From: Erythrobacter sp.
GTDB taxonomy: Bacteria; Pseudomonadota; Alphaproteobacteria; Sphingomonadales; Sphingomonadaceae
Assembly: GCF_030066995.1 (NCBI RefSeq)
Contig: NZ_JASJAP010000002.1
Location: forward strand, 186,001-250,000
Direction: 5' to 3'
DNA: 64,000 nt
Shown: piece by piece, positions 30,972 through 40,297 of the stretch
Numbering within the stretch: position 1 is the first letter of the stretch
Layout: the number at the start of each line of letters is the position of its first letter
Program-made: the position numbers and the translations under genes
Notes under the pieces: model-generated
What the model saw: the letters and a program-made list of their open reading frames with translations, nothing else
The model's database searches: none
Told to the model about the DNA's origin: nothing

Positions 30972-31567
30972 GCGATACGCAAACCTTAAAACGCACGATC
31001 GGTCGAGCGTCCTCGCTTGCCGGGCTGTCCATCGTCTATGCGCTGGGCGGGTTTACGCTGACGCTGGCCCTGATGGGAGACATGCAGCTGAGCGCGCAAG
31101 GCTTCTCCGCGCACAACACCCGCGCGCCGGTCGATATCGATGCTGGCCGGATCGTGGCGCAAGAGCGCGAGGACCGCGTGGTCTTTTCCGACAACGTCAT
31201 CGTGACGCAGGACGACCTGACCGTTCGCGCGGCGCGCATGCAGCTCAATTACCTCAACGCCTCAACGCTTGAGCTCAAGCAGATTACCGCAACCGGCGGT
31301 GTGAGCGTGGCGCGCGGCAACCAGCGGGCGACGGGCAGCACGGCTGTTTACGATTTCAGTCGCCGGATCATCACGCTTTCGGGCGATGTGCGGCTTCGCC
31401 AGGGCAACAACACGCTTTCGGGCGGTCGCCTTGTGATCGACCTCGATACAGGCATTTCGAGTGTGGATGGCCGGGCGTCGGGTGGCAGCGCTCCTGCGGG
31501 TTCGACGAACGGGCGCGTGCGTGGCACCTTCACCGTGCCGCAGGAAGAGGACGAGCCCGAAAACTGA
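30968..31567 (+). CDS. lptA: LPS transport periplasmic protein LptA
   Basis: 199 residues. A long N-terminal hydrophobic signal (about residues 17-38) is followed by an OstA/LptA jellyroll: PVDIDAGRIVAQEREDRVVF, RAARMQLNY and TGSTAVYDFSRRIITLSGDV. It forms the periplasmic bridge for lipopolysaccharide. The ATG overlaps the lptC stop by four bases. lptB is not beside it in this window. Confidence 0.94.
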   Translation: MSDTQTLKRTIGRASSLAGLSIVYALGGFTLTLALMGDMQLSAQGFSAHNTRAPVDIDAGRIVAQEREDRVVFSDNVIVTQDDLTVRAARMQLNYLNASTLELKQITATGGVSVARGNQRATGSTAVYDFSRRIITLSGDVRLRQGNNTLSGGRLVIDLDTGISSVDGRASGGSAPAGSTNGRVRGTFTVPQEEDEPEN

Positions 31568-31607
31568 GCCCGCCGAGCGGCCTTTCGCAAGACTAGTGCG
31601 GGCGGGC
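31568..31607. terminator. Candidate bidirectional terminator between lptA and the sugar transferase gene
   Basis: GCCCGCC (31568-31574) pairs with GGCGGGC (31601-31607) around a 26-nt loop. It lies between two converging genes. There is no strong T-run, so it may be only partial. Confidence 0.4.
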
Positions 31608-31616
31608 TTCAGTACT

Positions 31617-33020
31617 TCAGTACGCGTTGTCGTGCTGGAGCACCCAAAGCGTCTTGAAGACGATCTCGACATCGCGGCGCAAGGACCACCCGTCGATATA
31701 CTCAAGATCCGATTGCAACCGGTCGGTGAGGTCCTTTTCAAGCTCGGTCGCGCCGCGGTGGCCGCGAACCTGCGCCAAACCGGTCAGGCCGGGCTTGAGG
31801 CAGTGCCGCTGCCAATAGGTCCCGTCGACTTCCCAGAAATACTTGTTGTTCGCCCGGCTGCCGAGCGCGTGCGGACGCGGACCGACAATCGACATATCGC
31901 CGAGCAGGACGTTGAACAGCTGAGGCAGCTCATCAAGGCTGGTCTTGCGGATGAAATCGCCGATGCGCGTCACGCGTTCATCGCCGCGCGCGGTCGATCG
32001 GGTGCCGTCAAGATCGCGGCCTTCGGGCCTCATGGAGCGGAACTTGTACATATCGAAGAACTGATTGCCTCGCCCAAGCCGGCGCTGGATGAACAGCACA
32101 GGGCCGCCATCCTCCAGCTTGATCAATAGGGCGATCACAGCAAACAGTGGTGCAAGAACCAGGAGACCGCCGAGCGCTGCGGTCACATCAAACAGGCGCT
32201 TGGTGATCCGCGCGCGCACTCCCAGCGGCCCGGTCGAGACCACCAGTGTGGTGCGCCCCTTGTCTTCGTAGCGGTGCACGCCGAGCGCGCCCAGTCGGTG
32301 AGCGGGCTCGCTGACAATCTCGCCCTGCACCCCGGCTGATTTCAGAAGGAACGCCCAGTTCTCTCGCCGTTCGCTTGGCGTGCTGACCACCACCCGGTCC
32401 TGATTGCGCAGCAGCTTGCCCAGGCGATCCAGCATGAAGGGATCATGCGCGCTGGGATCGAGATTGTACTTCTCGGCCGAAATCGACACCGCGCCTTCAA
32501 GCCCGAATTGCGGGCCGCCGTCTTCGATCACGAGCTCGTTGCGCACGCGCCCTTCCCAGAACGTGTCGACAAATAGCGGGATGCACCGGCGCACCGCGAC
32601 AATCGATACGACAAAGAAAAGGAGCCCGAGCGTCACCGACACGCGCGAAAACTCCGCGCTCGACTTAGTGTAGAAGGCCAGGAAAGCGAGCAGCGCGCTT
32701 GAGATGATCAGCGCGGTGACCGCCTGGCGCAGGGCAAAGACCCAATCCGCCAGCGCGCGCAGGCTATAGGTGCGGTTGTACAGCGCGATCGTGAAGTAGA
32801 CCGGCAACAGCGCCTGCGCGGCCAGAATGATCTCTTGCTCGCCCCAGGACCCAAGATAAAGGCGCGAGGCGAGCATGAAGGCGCCGTGCAGCGCAGCCGC
32901 GTCGATGATCAGAAGAAGAATGTAAGCGCGAAGCCGACGACGCTCGAGCGAGGCGACGATCTTGCGCTCAACCTGGTCCGGTTGAGCCGCCTCAAGCGCT
33001 ATGGCGCCAAGCTTGTTCAT
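31617..33020 (-). CDS. Undecaprenyl-phosphate sugar phosphotransferase (exopolysaccharide initiating enzyme)
   Basis: 467 residues. Four to five N-terminal membrane helices (about residues 30-150) are followed by a central region and a C-terminal bacterial sugar-transferase domain starting at KRLFDVTAALGGLLVLAPLF, with FIQRRLGRGNQFFDMYKFRSM and GPRPHALG motifs and the final KPGLTGLAQVRGHRG block. It loads the first sugar phosphate onto undecaprenyl phosphate. With galU, uppP and the O-ligase it points to polysaccharide or glycan production. Confidence 0.93.
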   Translation of the reverse strand: MNKLGAIALEAAQPDQVERKIVASLERRRLRAYILLLIIDAAALHGAFMLASRLYLGSWGEQEIILAAQALLPVYFTIALYNRTYSLRALADWVFALRQAVTALIISSALLAFLAFYTKSSAEFSRVSVTLGLLFFVVSIVAVRRCIPLFVDTFWEGRVRNELVIEDGGPQFGLEGAVSISAEKYNLDPSAHDPFMLDRLGKLLRNQDRVVVSTPSERRENWAFLLKSAGVQGEIVSEPAHRLGALGVHRYEDKGRTTLVVSTGPLGVRARITKRLFDVTAALGGLLVLAPLFAVIALLIKLEDGGPVLFIQRRLGRGNQFFDMYKFRSMRPEGRDLDGTRSTARGDERVTRIGDFIRKTSLDELPQLFNVLLGDMSIVGPRPHALGSRANNKYFWEVDGTYWQRHCLKPGLTGLAQVRGHRGATELEKDLTDRLQSDLEYIDGWSLRRDVEIVFKTLWVLQHDNAY

Positions 33021-33131
33021 TAGCCACTAACCCCGCTTCTTGCGGCTTATCTACGTGCAATTACCCATGTAGACGTCCACCCGCAAGCACCACAATTTTG
33101 CAGGTGCGAAAAGACAAATTGCGCCGGAGTG

Positions 33132-34172
33132 TTACCGGCGCGCCGCAAAGCGCGCGATTTCCGTCAATTCCTGCGCCAGCAAGGTCTCTGCCGCCTGGCT
33201 GTTGGCGAGCAGTCGGCGGTGCAGGGCGGTAAGGCGCGGGATCAGGCGATCGAGCTTGCGCGCCTGCCAACGCGCAAGCTGCTGGCGAATATCGCGTTCC
33301 TCGCGCCAGAAGATGCCCAGTTGCGCCTTCTCCCCCTTGTTGAGACCGTCCAGGCTGCCTCGCGGCCCCAGCTTGGCCGTGATCTGCGCGAGCTGCGCCG
33401 CACGCCGCTCGATCGCCAGAAGCAGTCCGACCGGATTGAGGCCCAGTTCGCGCATACGGTGAAGCTCGCGCGGCAGCCGCGACAGCTCTCCGCCGAGCAC
33501 CGCGTTCACAAGCGGCTGAAATCCGTCTTCTTCGGTCGCCGCGCCGATTGCGGCGTAATCCTCCACGCTCGCCGGGCTCGGCGATTGCGGATCGGCGTCG
33601 CAATAGAGCGCAAGCTTATCCACCTCCGACTGCGCGAGACGAACGTCGAGCCCCGCGGCGCGCGCGATACGCTCTGCAAGGTCGCCGTTCAGCCTGAGGC
33701 CCGCCGCGTCCGCCATCGAGCGAACCGAAGCCGCCACGGAGTTGAGATCGGGCTGGTAAAACATGCCGACCAGCGCGTCATCGCGCTTCTCGAGCAGCTT
33801 GGCCGTGCGCGACTTGTCGGTCGCCGATGTCGCCACGATCACGACCGGCGCCGCGTCGCCCGCACCGGCCTGCGCCGTCTCGATCAGGGTCTTGAGCGCG
33901 TCGTGCGCCTCGTCTCCTGCTGCGCGGACGTAAATGTGCCGACTGTCGCCGAACAGCGAGCCCGAGCGCGCTTCATCGCCGAGGCTCGCTGGATCACGGC
34001 GCAAATCGGCGCCCGACAATTCGATCCGCTCTCCCGGATCGGGTAGAGCCGCGATCACCTTCTCCGCCGCTGCGCTCGCGCCCGCTTCGTCCGGTCCGCA
34101 GAAGAAGAAGATCGAGGCCTGAGCGACCGATCGTGGAAGGCCCCGGACAAAGTCCTTGTTGGCGGCCTTCAT
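33132..34172 (-). CDS. holA: DNA polymerase III delta subunit
   Basis: 346 residues. The delta subunit opens the beta clamp within the clamp loader. The N-terminal FFFCGPDEAGASAAAEKV region (degenerate P-loop) and the C-terminal collar helices (RRLLANSQAAETLLAQELTE) fit the family. The four-base overlap with the lptE stop (ATGA) shows the usual lptE-holA coupling. Confidence 0.93.
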   Translation of the reverse strand: MKAANKDFVRGLPRSVAQASIFFFCGPDEAGASAAAEKVIAALPDPGERIELSGADLRRDPASLGDEARSGSLFGDSRHIYVRAAGDEAHDALKTLIETAQAGAGDAAPVVIVATSATDKSRTAKLLEKRDDALVGMFYQPDLNSVAASVRSMADAAGLRLNGDLAERIARAAGLDVRLAQSEVDKLALYCDADPQSPSPASVEDYAAIGAATEEDGFQPLVNAVLGGELSRLPRELHRMRELGLNPVGLLLAIERRAAQLAQITAKLGPRGSLDGLNKGEKAQLGIFWREERDIRQQLARWQARKLDRLIPRLTALHRRLLANSQAAETLLAQELTEIARFAARR

Positions 34173-34690
34173 GATTCGCCGGGCGAGGACGCCTCGGCAC
34201 GCTCCCGCAGAGCAAGAGCGACACGCGTCGCCATGCGCTCGGCCACCTCTTTGGAAAGGTTTTCAAGCGCGGTCTGTTCTGCGGCAATGGTCGCGTATTC
34301 GCTGGAGACAACATCAATACCCGCGTCCGCCCCCGAGGTCGCGTCCAGGAGGATCTCACCCGTGGCAAGCTCGATCAGCTGGTAACGGGCGCGCAGGATC
34401 CGGCGCTCGCGGCTAATCGTGTCATCGTTGAGCACGCCCAAAGCTTCGAGCGCGTCGTCGATGCGCACATCCAGACGAAAAGCGGGCGTCGCCGTGCCCC
34501 CCGCTTCGAACCGCTCAACCAGCGCGTTCCGCAAAAGCCAGCCCGAACGTCCGGGGATCGGCGGGACGTCAATCGCCGCAAGCCCCTGCGCCACCGGAGC
34601 GCTCGCCCCCCCGGCGTACATCGGCTGGAGCCCGCAAGCCGATAGGGACGTGCAAAGGGCCGCCAGAATCGCGAACACGTGCGGTCTCAT
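34169..34690 (-). CDS. lptE: LPS-assembly lipoprotein LptE
   Basis: 173 residues. The signal ends in a lipobox, LSAC-GLQPMYAGG, so the protein is lipidated at about residue 20 and held at the outer membrane, where it plugs LptD. Downstream sequence with RAGFxxRNALVERF-like and RYQLIELATGEIL segments fits LptE. It lies between leuS and holA on the same strand, with a REP-like element in front. Confidence 0.9.
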   Translation of the reverse strand: MRPHVFAILAALCTSLSACGLQPMYAGGASAPVAQGLAAIDVPPIPGRSGWLLRNALVERFEAGGTATPAFRLDVRIDDALEALGVLNDDTISRERRILRARYQLIELATGEILLDATSGADAGIDVVSSEYATIAAEQTALENLSKEVAERMATRVALALRERAEASSPGES

Positions 34691-34707
34691 TTAAACTCTT
34701 CCGATCT

Positions 34708-34796
34708 CGTCATGCTGAACGTGTTTCAGCATCCATCTCACTTGCGAGCATCACGGTTGTAGCGGCGGTGGACCCTGAAACAAGTTCAGGGTGATG
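34708..34796. repeat. REP-like double hairpin between leuS and lptE
   Basis: Two stem-loops share the same core. TGCTGAA-CGTGT-TTCAGCA (34713-34731) and CCCTGAA-ACAAG-TTCAGGG (34773-34791) are perfect 7-bp stems with 5-nt loops, set between a CGTCATG start and a GTGATG end. This is a common dispersed repeat in sphingomonads. It begins 10 bp after the leuS stop on the transcribed strand. Confidence 0.8.
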
Positions 34797-34806
34797 CGAG
34801 GTGCTT

Positions 34807-37338
34807 TCAGACAACAAAGTTGATCAGTCGTTCAGGGACATAAATTGTGCGCTTCGGCTCTTTGCCACCCAGGTTCTGAATCACATTCTTACTGGCCATG
34901 GCAATGGCGACATTCGCCTCCTGGGTGTTCCCCTTGGGCACCTTTATCGTATCGCGAACCTTGCCCATCACCTGCACGGCAATCGTCACCTCGTCCTCGA
35001 CCAGCAGCGCGGGATCGTGCTCGGGCCATGGGGCATCGGCAATCAGCCCTTCGTTCCCGGCGGCGGACCCAAAACGCGAATGGGCTTCTTCGGCGAGGTG
35101 CGGCATCATCGGGCTCACGAGGCTCATCAGTGTGCGGATCGCGAAGGTGCGGCTGGCGCTCGGCGCGGCCTTCTCGGTTGCGCCTGTCAGCTCGTAAATC
35201 CGGGCGACCGCCTTGTTGAAGCCGAGCGCCTCGATGTCCTCGGCAACCGCAACGATAGCCTGATGGGCCTTGCGCGCGAGAGCCTTGTCTTGTGCGCTGT
35301 CCTCCCCGGTCGCGTCGGGATCGTATTGCTGGAAAAGGCGCCACAGGCGCTGAACGAAGCGAGCGCAGCCTTCGATGCCGTCCTGCGACCACGGCAGATC
35401 GCGCTCGGGCGGGCTGTCGGACAGCATGAACCAGCGCACCGCGTCCGCGCCGTAATCCGCGATGATCGCGTCGGGGTCGACGACGTTTTTCTTCGATTTG
35501 GACATCTTGACGACGCGGCCGGCGGTAACCGGAGCGCCGTCTTCGATCGCGATCCAGTCGGCGCCGTCCTTTGTCACCTCATCCGGGCTCAGCCAGCTGC
35601 CATCGCCGAGGCTGTAGGTCTCGTGCGTCACCATGCCTTGCGTGAAGAGCGCGGCGAACGGCTCTTTCACATCAAGTTGACCGATCCTGGCCAGCGCGCG
35701 CGTCCAGAAGCGGGCGTAGAGCAGGTGCAGGATCGCGTGCTCGACCCCGCCGATATAGTGCTCGACCGGAAGCCACTTCGCGATCTCTTGCCGGTCGAAC
35801 GGTGCATCCTCCGGCTGCGAGGCAAAGCGCAGGAAGTACCAGCTGGAATTCGTGAACGTATCGAGCGTGTCGGTCTCACGCAGGGCCGGTTTGCCACTGA
35901 TCGGGCAGGTCGTGTGCTTCCAGGTCGGGTGACGTTCGAGCGGATTGCCGGGGGTTTCGAAATCGATATCCTCAGGCAGCGTCACGGGGAGCTGATCGCG
36001 CGGAACCGGTACGGGGCCGTGATCGGGGCTGTGAATGATCGGGATGGGCGTTCCCCAATAGCGCTGGCGCGAAATGCCCCAGTCGCGCAGGCGCCACACC
36101 GTGGTGCCCTCGCCCCAGCCCTCTTTCTCCGCGCGCGCGATCACATCGGCCTTGGCGTCCTCGACGCTCATCCCGTCGAGAAAATCGGAATTGACGATCA
36201 CGCCGTCACCCGGCTCAGCCTCGGTGCCCATCGGCGCATCGGCTTCGGACACATCCCTGGCAACGACGCGGGCGATGGGCAGCTTGTATTTGGTGGCGAA
36301 TTCGAAGTCGCGCTGGTCGTGGCCTGGCACACCCATGACCGCGCCGGTGCCGTAATCCATCAGCACGAAGTTCGCGATGAACACGGGAAGGGCCGCGCCC
36401 GTAAAGGGGTGCCGCGCGGTGATGCCGGTGTCGAAGCCGAGCTTTTCCGCGGTCTCAAGCTCCGCCGCCGTCGTGCCGCCCTTCTTGCACTCCTCGATGA
36501 ACGCGGCGACGTCGGCGCTCTCGCTCAACGACTGAGCCACCGGGTGATCGGCGGCAATCGCGCAGAAACTTGCGCCGAAAATCGTGTCCGGGCGCGTGGT
36601 GTAGACCGGCAGCTTGTCACCGTTCGAAAGCTCAAAGCTGAATTCGAGCCCTTGGCTCTTGCCGATCCAGTTTTCCTGCATCAGCTTCACCTTGTCGGGC
36701 CAATCCTCCAGCTCGTCCAACCCGGCGAGCAGGTCTTCGGCAAAATCGGTGATCTTGAGGAACCACTGATCCAGCTTGCGCTTCTCGACTTCGGCGCCCG
36801 AGCGCCAGCCCTTCCCGTCGATCACCTGCTCGTTGGCGAGCACCGTCATATCGACCGGGTCCCAGTTGACCTCGCTCTGGCGGCGGTAAACCAGACCCGC
36901 CTCGTACATATCGAGAAACAGCGCCTGTTCGTGCCCGTAATATTCGGGGTCGCAGGTCGCGAATTCGCGGGTCCAGTCGAGCGCGAAGCCGATGCGCTTC
37001 AATTGCGCCTTCATCGCCTCGATATTGGACCGGGTCCACTCGCCGGGGTGGACCTTCTTTTCCATCGCGGCGTTCTCGGCAGGCATGCCGAACGCGTCCC
37101 AGCCCATCGGGTGGAGCACTTCGCATCCGCGCATCTTTTTGTAACGCGCCAGCACATCGCCCATCGTGTAATTGCGCACATGGCCCATATGGATGCGGCC
37201 CGAGGGATAGGGGAACATCTCGAGGATGAAGCTTTTGGGCTTTTCGCTGTTCGAATCGGCGATGAAAGTGCCCGCTTCGTCCCACGCGCGCTGCCAGCGC
37301 CCGTCAGCTTTCGACGGATCGAATCGGGTGTCGGTCAT
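34807..37338 (-). CDS. leuS: Leucyl-tRNA synthetase
   Basis: 843 residues, the normal length. HIGH-type motif [19 protein letters not shown] near residue 43, editing domain with the [12 protein letters not shown] threonine-rich segment, and [12 protein letters not shown] (about residue 603) are all visible, so aminoacylation and editing should both work. It is 27 bp after the DUF3576 gene and leads into lptE and holA. Confidence 0.98.
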   Translation of the reverse strand: MTDTRFDPSKADGRWQRAWDEAGTFIADSNSEKPKSFILEMFPYPSGRIHMGHVRNYTMGDVLARYKKMRGCEVLHPMGWDAFGMPAENAAMEKKVHPGEWTRSNIEAMKAQLKRIGFALDWTREFATCDPEYYGHEQALFLDMYEAGLVYRRQSEVNWDPVDMTVLANEQVIDGKGWRSGAEVEKRKLDQWFLKITDFAEDLLAGLDELEDWPDKVKLMQENWIGKSQGLEFSFELSNGDKLPVYTTRPDTIFGASFCAIAADHPVAQSLSESADVAAFIEECKKGGTTAAELETAEKLGFDTGITARHPFTGAALPVFIANFVLMDYGTGAVMGVPGHDQRDFEFATKYKLPIARVVARDVSEADAPMGTEAEPGDGVIVNSDFLDGMSVEDAKADVIARAEKEGWGEGTTVWRLRDWGISRQRYWGTPIPIIHSPDHGPVPVPRDQLPVTLPEDIDFETPGNPLERHPTWKHTTCPISGKPALRETDTLDTFTNSSWYFLRFASQPEDAPFDRQEIAKWLPVEHYIGGVEHAILHLLYARFWTRALARIGQLDVKEPFAALFTQGMVTHETYSLGDGSWLSPDEVTKDGADWIAIEDGAPVTAGRVVKMSKSKKNVVDPDAIIADYGADAVRWFMLSDSPPERDLPWSQDGIEGCARFVQRLWRLFQQYDPDATGEDSAQDKALARKAHQAIVAVAEDIEALGFNKAVARIYELTGATEKAAPSASRTFAIRTLMSLVSPMMPHLAEEAHSRFGSAAGNEGLIADAPWPEHDPALLVEDEVTIAVQVMGKVRDTIKVPKGNTQEANVAIAMASKNVIQNLGGKEPKRTIYVPERLINFVV

Positions 37339-37365
37339 GGCAAGCGCCCGTATGCGAGTGAGAAG

Positions 37366-37836
37366 TTAGCCCTGGACCGCTTTGCGCCGCAGGTCGCGGG
37401 CCTTGGTGAGGATGATGTCTTCCAGCTTCTGGACCGTCGCCGCCTGAACAGGCGCGTCGACCCAGCCATTGCCTTGGGCGATTTGCCGAACAGCGGCGAC
37501 CCGAAGAGCGTCCGCGCGAAGGTCCTGATCGAGGATGGCAATGGTCATCTTAACCCTCTCGTTCGGATTGGAAGGGTTGGCGTACCAGTCGGTTACGATG
37601 ACCCCGCCCGCGCTGTCCGCCTGAAGCAACGGTGCAAAGCTGACCGTCTCCAGCGCCGCGCGCCAGAGATAGGCGTTCACGCCGATGGCGTTGATCTGGG
37701 CCGACTGCAGATCGGTTGTGGGCCGGTCGCGGCCTCCGCAGGCTGCCAGCGCGGCGATCGCGGCCACGGCGAGCGCGGCGCGGGAGATTGCAAAGGTGGC
37801 GTTAGGCACGGCGGCGCAGTTCCTCATTTTTGACAT
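37366..37836 (-). CDS. DUF3576 family lipoprotein
   Basis: 156 residues. The signal sequence ends AAIAALAAC-GG, a lipobox, so the protein is probably lipidated. The mature part contains INAIGVNAYLWRAALETVSFAPL and VIVTDWYANP, typical of DUF3576 proteins that precede leuS in alphaproteobacteria. MRNC at 37827 is an alternative start. The molecular function is unknown; the conserved position next to leuS-lptE-holA suggests envelope work. Confidence 0.88.
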   Translation of the reverse strand: MSKMRNCAAVPNATFAISRAALAVAAIAALAACGGRDRPTTDLQSAQINAIGVNAYLWRAALETVSFAPLLQADSAGGVIVTDWYANPSNPNERVKMTIAILDQDLRADALRVAAVRQIAQGNGWVDAPVQAATVQKLEDIILTKARDLRRKAVQG

Positions 37837-37909
37837 TTGGCTATCCTATAGTGGCCGCGCCGCGCGCGGCAAGGGCGAGCAAAGGGTGTGGAGCAAGGTT
37901 TGTGTGCAT

Positions 37910-38000
37910 GGGTCTTGTACGGGGGCCTTGGGTGTGGGCCTTGAGCATGGGCCTCGCGGATAGGCCATGCGGCGGCGGCGCGTGTGTGAACTGCGTGTGT
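37910..38000. repeat. Degenerate 13-bp tandem repeat in a 338-bp intergenic region
   Basis: Seven imperfect units of 13 bp follow one another. The first four all begin GGG and match GGGCCTTGNNNNN closely (GGGTCTTGTACGG, GGGCCTTGGGTGT, GGGCCTTGAGCAT, GGGCCTCGCGGAT). The last two share GCGTGTGT endings. The region between 37837 and 38174 otherwise holds no gene. The purine-rich strand is the plus strand. Confidence 0.6.
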
Positions 38001-38050
38001 GAACGGGGCCACAGGTCACGCGCTTCTTCAAGCGAAAAGCCCGGAATCGA

Positions 38051-38080
38051 TTGTACAAGACGCTACGGCAACCATATGCT
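38051..38080 (+). promoter_or_regulatory. Candidate promoter of the secreted-protein gene
   Basis: TTGTAC (38051-38056) and TATGCT (38075-38080) are separated by 18 bp and lie in an AT-richer patch. Transcription would begin near 38087, giving a leader of about 90 nt before the ATG at 38175. Confidence 0.4.
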
Positions 38081-38174
38081 ACTGTGATACTGCGCGAGTC
38101 TGCGGGCTGATCAGGCCGCGTTCAGTTAAGGTTTTCCAGATAGGAAAGCCGCACGGCCTTGGGAGTAACAAGTC

Positions 38175-38936
38175 ATGGAATGGCGCAGGAAAGGGGAAGC
38201 TTCGAAGCAGTTCAAGCTGCCGCTTCTCGCCGCGTCCGCTGTGGCCATGCTTGCCTTTCCGACCGCCAGTCTCGCCCTTGTGACGCTCGGCATCGATCCG
38301 TCCAGGAGCGAAGTGAGCGCGCTCGATCTCTTCACGCCCGCCTCGGTCAACCCCGAATTGGCGGCCCGGATCGCCGACAAGTCAAGAGAAAAGGGGGTGC
38401 GCTTCACCCCCGCGGGGACGAATCCCGCTCTGGGCAAGCGCACCGTAACGGTTGCGATTCGGGTCGATGAAGACACCGCGCAGGCGATCAGCGTGCGCAA
38501 CGCGGCCAAGGCGGCTCCGGGCGCCGGTGAAGGCATTTCTTCGCTGAACACCGCGCGCTTCAACCTGGGAACGGCGCGCGGTTATCAGAGCTTTGCGCGC
38601 ACCGTGACCTTGCCCGATTCGGTCCGCGATCTCAGCATGCCGGATCTTTCGGAGTTTGAGCCGACCCAACAGGTTGCCAACGACAAGCCAAGCCGGCTGC
38701 GACCGCGCATCGAACTGGAGGGCGAACGGGTGAGCGGGCGCTCGGCCAACACCCTGGACAATCTGGCGGCGCAGACCGTCGATGTGGGTGGCGCGTTCCG
38801 TATCTCGTCCAAGATCGACGTAACGGCGGGCGTGCGCCTCAGCCAGGAACGCGAACGCTTCGGCCCCCTCGGCCCGTTGACCAACGCGGATCAGGACAGC
38901 CAGGCCGTCTATGTCGGCACGCAGATCAAGTTCTGA
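38175..38936 (+). CDS. Hypothetical secreted protein, possibly outer-membrane
   Basis: 253 residues. GGGAG lies 9 bp before the ATG. A signal-like segment LPLLAASAVAMLAFPTASLA would be cleaved after about residue 34. No known domain is recognised. The last 60 residues look like beta-strands (GGAFRISSKIDVTAGVRLS) and end in AVYVGTQIKF, with alternating hydrophobics and a terminal Phe, a pattern found in outer-membrane beta-barrel proteins. The middle region is polar and may be disordered. The gene is flanked by intergenic repeats and phaB. Confidence 0.72.
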   Translation: MEWRRKGEASKQFKLPLLAASAVAMLAFPTASLALVTLGIDPSRSEVSALDLFTPASVNPELAARIADKSREKGVRFTPAGTNPALGKRTVTVAIRVDEDTAQAISVRNAAKAAPGAGEGISSLNTARFNLGTARGYQSFARTVTLPDSVRDLSMPDLSEFEPTQQVANDKPSRLRPRIELEGERVSGRSANTLDNLAAQTVDVGGAFRISSKIDVTAGVRLSQERERFGPLGPLTNADQDSQAVYVGTQIKF

Positions 38937-39053
38937 TCGAGCCGCCTTTTCGTACAACTTTAGTGTGATGCGCCGTGTTTGCGGGCGTTTTGTGTTGCCT
39001 GACGGGGCGGCTCGGTTACCCTCTCGCGCCAAACGATCACGGGAGAGATCACC

Positions 39054-39776
39054 ATGGGCCGAGTCGCCATTGTAACCGGCGGGACGCGCGGAATCGGGGA
39101 AGCCATTTGCCAGCGGCTCAAGCGGCAAGGGCATACGGTTATCGCCAATTTCGGGGGCAATGAGGGAAAGGCGAAGGCCTTCACCGATGCAACGGGCATT
39201 CCCGCGTACAAATGGGATGTCGGCGATCACGAGGCGTGCCTGGAAGGCTGCGCAAAGGTGGCGAGCGATCACGGCCCGGTCGATATCGTCATCAACAACG
39301 CAGGCATTACGCGCGATGGCACGCTGCACAAGATGAGCTTTGAGGACTGGAACGACGTCATGCGCGTCAATCTGGGCGGCTGCTTCAACATGGCCAAGGC
39401 GACCTTTCCCGGAATGCGCGAGCGCAAATGGGGGCGGATTGTCAATATCGGCTCCATCAACGGCCAGGCCGGGCAGTACGGCCAGGTCAATTACGCCGCA
39501 GCCAAATCGGGTATTCACGGCTTCACCAAGGCGCTGGCGCAAGAGGGCGCGAAATTCGGCGTCACCGTCAACGCCATCGCGCCGGGCTATATCGACACCG
39601 ATATGGTCGCCGCCGTGCCGGAAAATGTCCTGGAAAAGATCGTCGCCAAAATACCCGTCGGCCGACTGGGCCAGGCCGAGGAAATCGCGCGCGGTGTCGC
39701 GTTCCTGACCTCGGAGAACGGCGGTTTTGTCACCGGTTCCACGATGAGCATCAATGGCGGACAGCACATGTATTGA
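39054..39776 (+). CDS. phaB: Acetoacetyl-CoA reductase
   Basis: 240 residues. A short-chain dehydrogenase with GGTRGIG near residue 9, NNAG, and the Ser-Tyr-Lys triad in GSINGQAGQYGQVNYAAAKSG. The sequence, notably GQYGQVNY and NAIAPGYIDTDM, is of the PhaB type that reduces acetoacetyl-CoA to (R)-3-hydroxybutyryl-CoA for PHB. GGGAGAG lies about 10 bp upstream of the ATG. PHA synthase itself is not in the window. Confidence 0.95.
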   Translation: MGRVAIVTGGTRGIGEAICQRLKRQGHTVIANFGGNEGKAKAFTDATGIPAYKWDVGDHEACLEGCAKVASDHGPVDIVINNAGITRDGTLHKMSFEDWNDVMRVNLGGCFNMAKATFPGMRERKWGRIVNIGSINGQAGQYGQVNYAAAKSGIHGFTKALAQEGAKFGVTVNAIAPGYIDTDMVAAVPENVLEKIVAKIPVGRLGQAEEIARGVAFLTSENGGFVTGSTMSINGGQHMY

Positions 39777-39813
39777 GGCCCTTTCCCGGACCGCTGCGAA
39801 CATAGGCGCAAAG

Positions 39814-40209
39814 ATGAAGGTCACACCGCACAACCCGACCCCCTGGATGCAGGGCTTTCGCCTCAATCACGCGGTCGAAGTAAGCGGCGGCGAGCGCACG
39901 CTCTACCTATCCGGTCAGACCGCCTCGGACGCCGAAGGCGCGCCGCTCCATCCGGGCGATCTGGTCGCGCAATACAAGGTGGCCTGGGCGAACGTGGTCG
40001 ACGCCTTGGCCGCGGCGGACATGACGCCCGCCAACCTCGTCCGGCTCAACATGTACACAATTGACGTGCCCGCCTTCATGGAGGTCGCGGACCAGATCAT
40101 GCCGATCCACGCGGAGGCCGGGGCGCAGATTGCCTGCACGCTTCTGGGGGTGAGGGAGCTCTACCACCCGGATATCCTCATCGAGATCGAGGGCACGGCC
40201 AGCGCTTAG
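39814..40209 (+). CDS. RidA/YjgF family protein
   Basis: 131 residues from MKVTPHNPTPWMQG; an extension to 39754 overlaps phaB and looks random. RidA proteins hydrolyse reactive enamines or imines; this branch looks distant from E. coli RidA. SGQTASDAEG near residue 30, an AxxNVVDAL helix and the final GVRELYHPDILIEIEGTA are typical; the Arg in GVRELYHPD may replace the usual substrate Arg, but alignment is uncertain. It starts 37 bp after phaB on the same strand. Confidence 0.85.
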   Translation: MKVTPHNPTPWMQGFRLNHAVEVSGGERTLYLSGQTASDAEGAPLHPGDLVAQYKVAWANVVDALAAADMTPANLVRLNMYTIDVPAFMEVADQIMPIHAEAGAQIACTLLGVRELYHPDILIEIEGTASA

Positions 40210-40222
40210 GCGGGGGCCTTGC

Positions 40223-40252
40223 TTGACGCGTCGTTAACCACAAGGCGCTAGG
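40223..40252 (+). promoter_or_regulatory. Candidate promoter of the PilZ gene
   Basis: TTGACG (40223-40228), GTCGTTAACCAC and GCTAGG (40247-40252) repeat the pattern before the glycosyltransferase gene at 19196-19226. GTTAACC resembles a CtrA half-site. This could be a promoter common to cell-cycle or surface genes; inference. Confidence 0.4.
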
Positions 40253-40297
40253 TCTTGTTCACCGGAATTCGCCGGCCAGCCCGGCAGGAGGTGTTCG

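Noticed and set aside
34801..37833. Plus-strand frame of about 1010 codons
   Set aside because: It runs antisense to leuS and the DUF3576 gene, both unmistakable.
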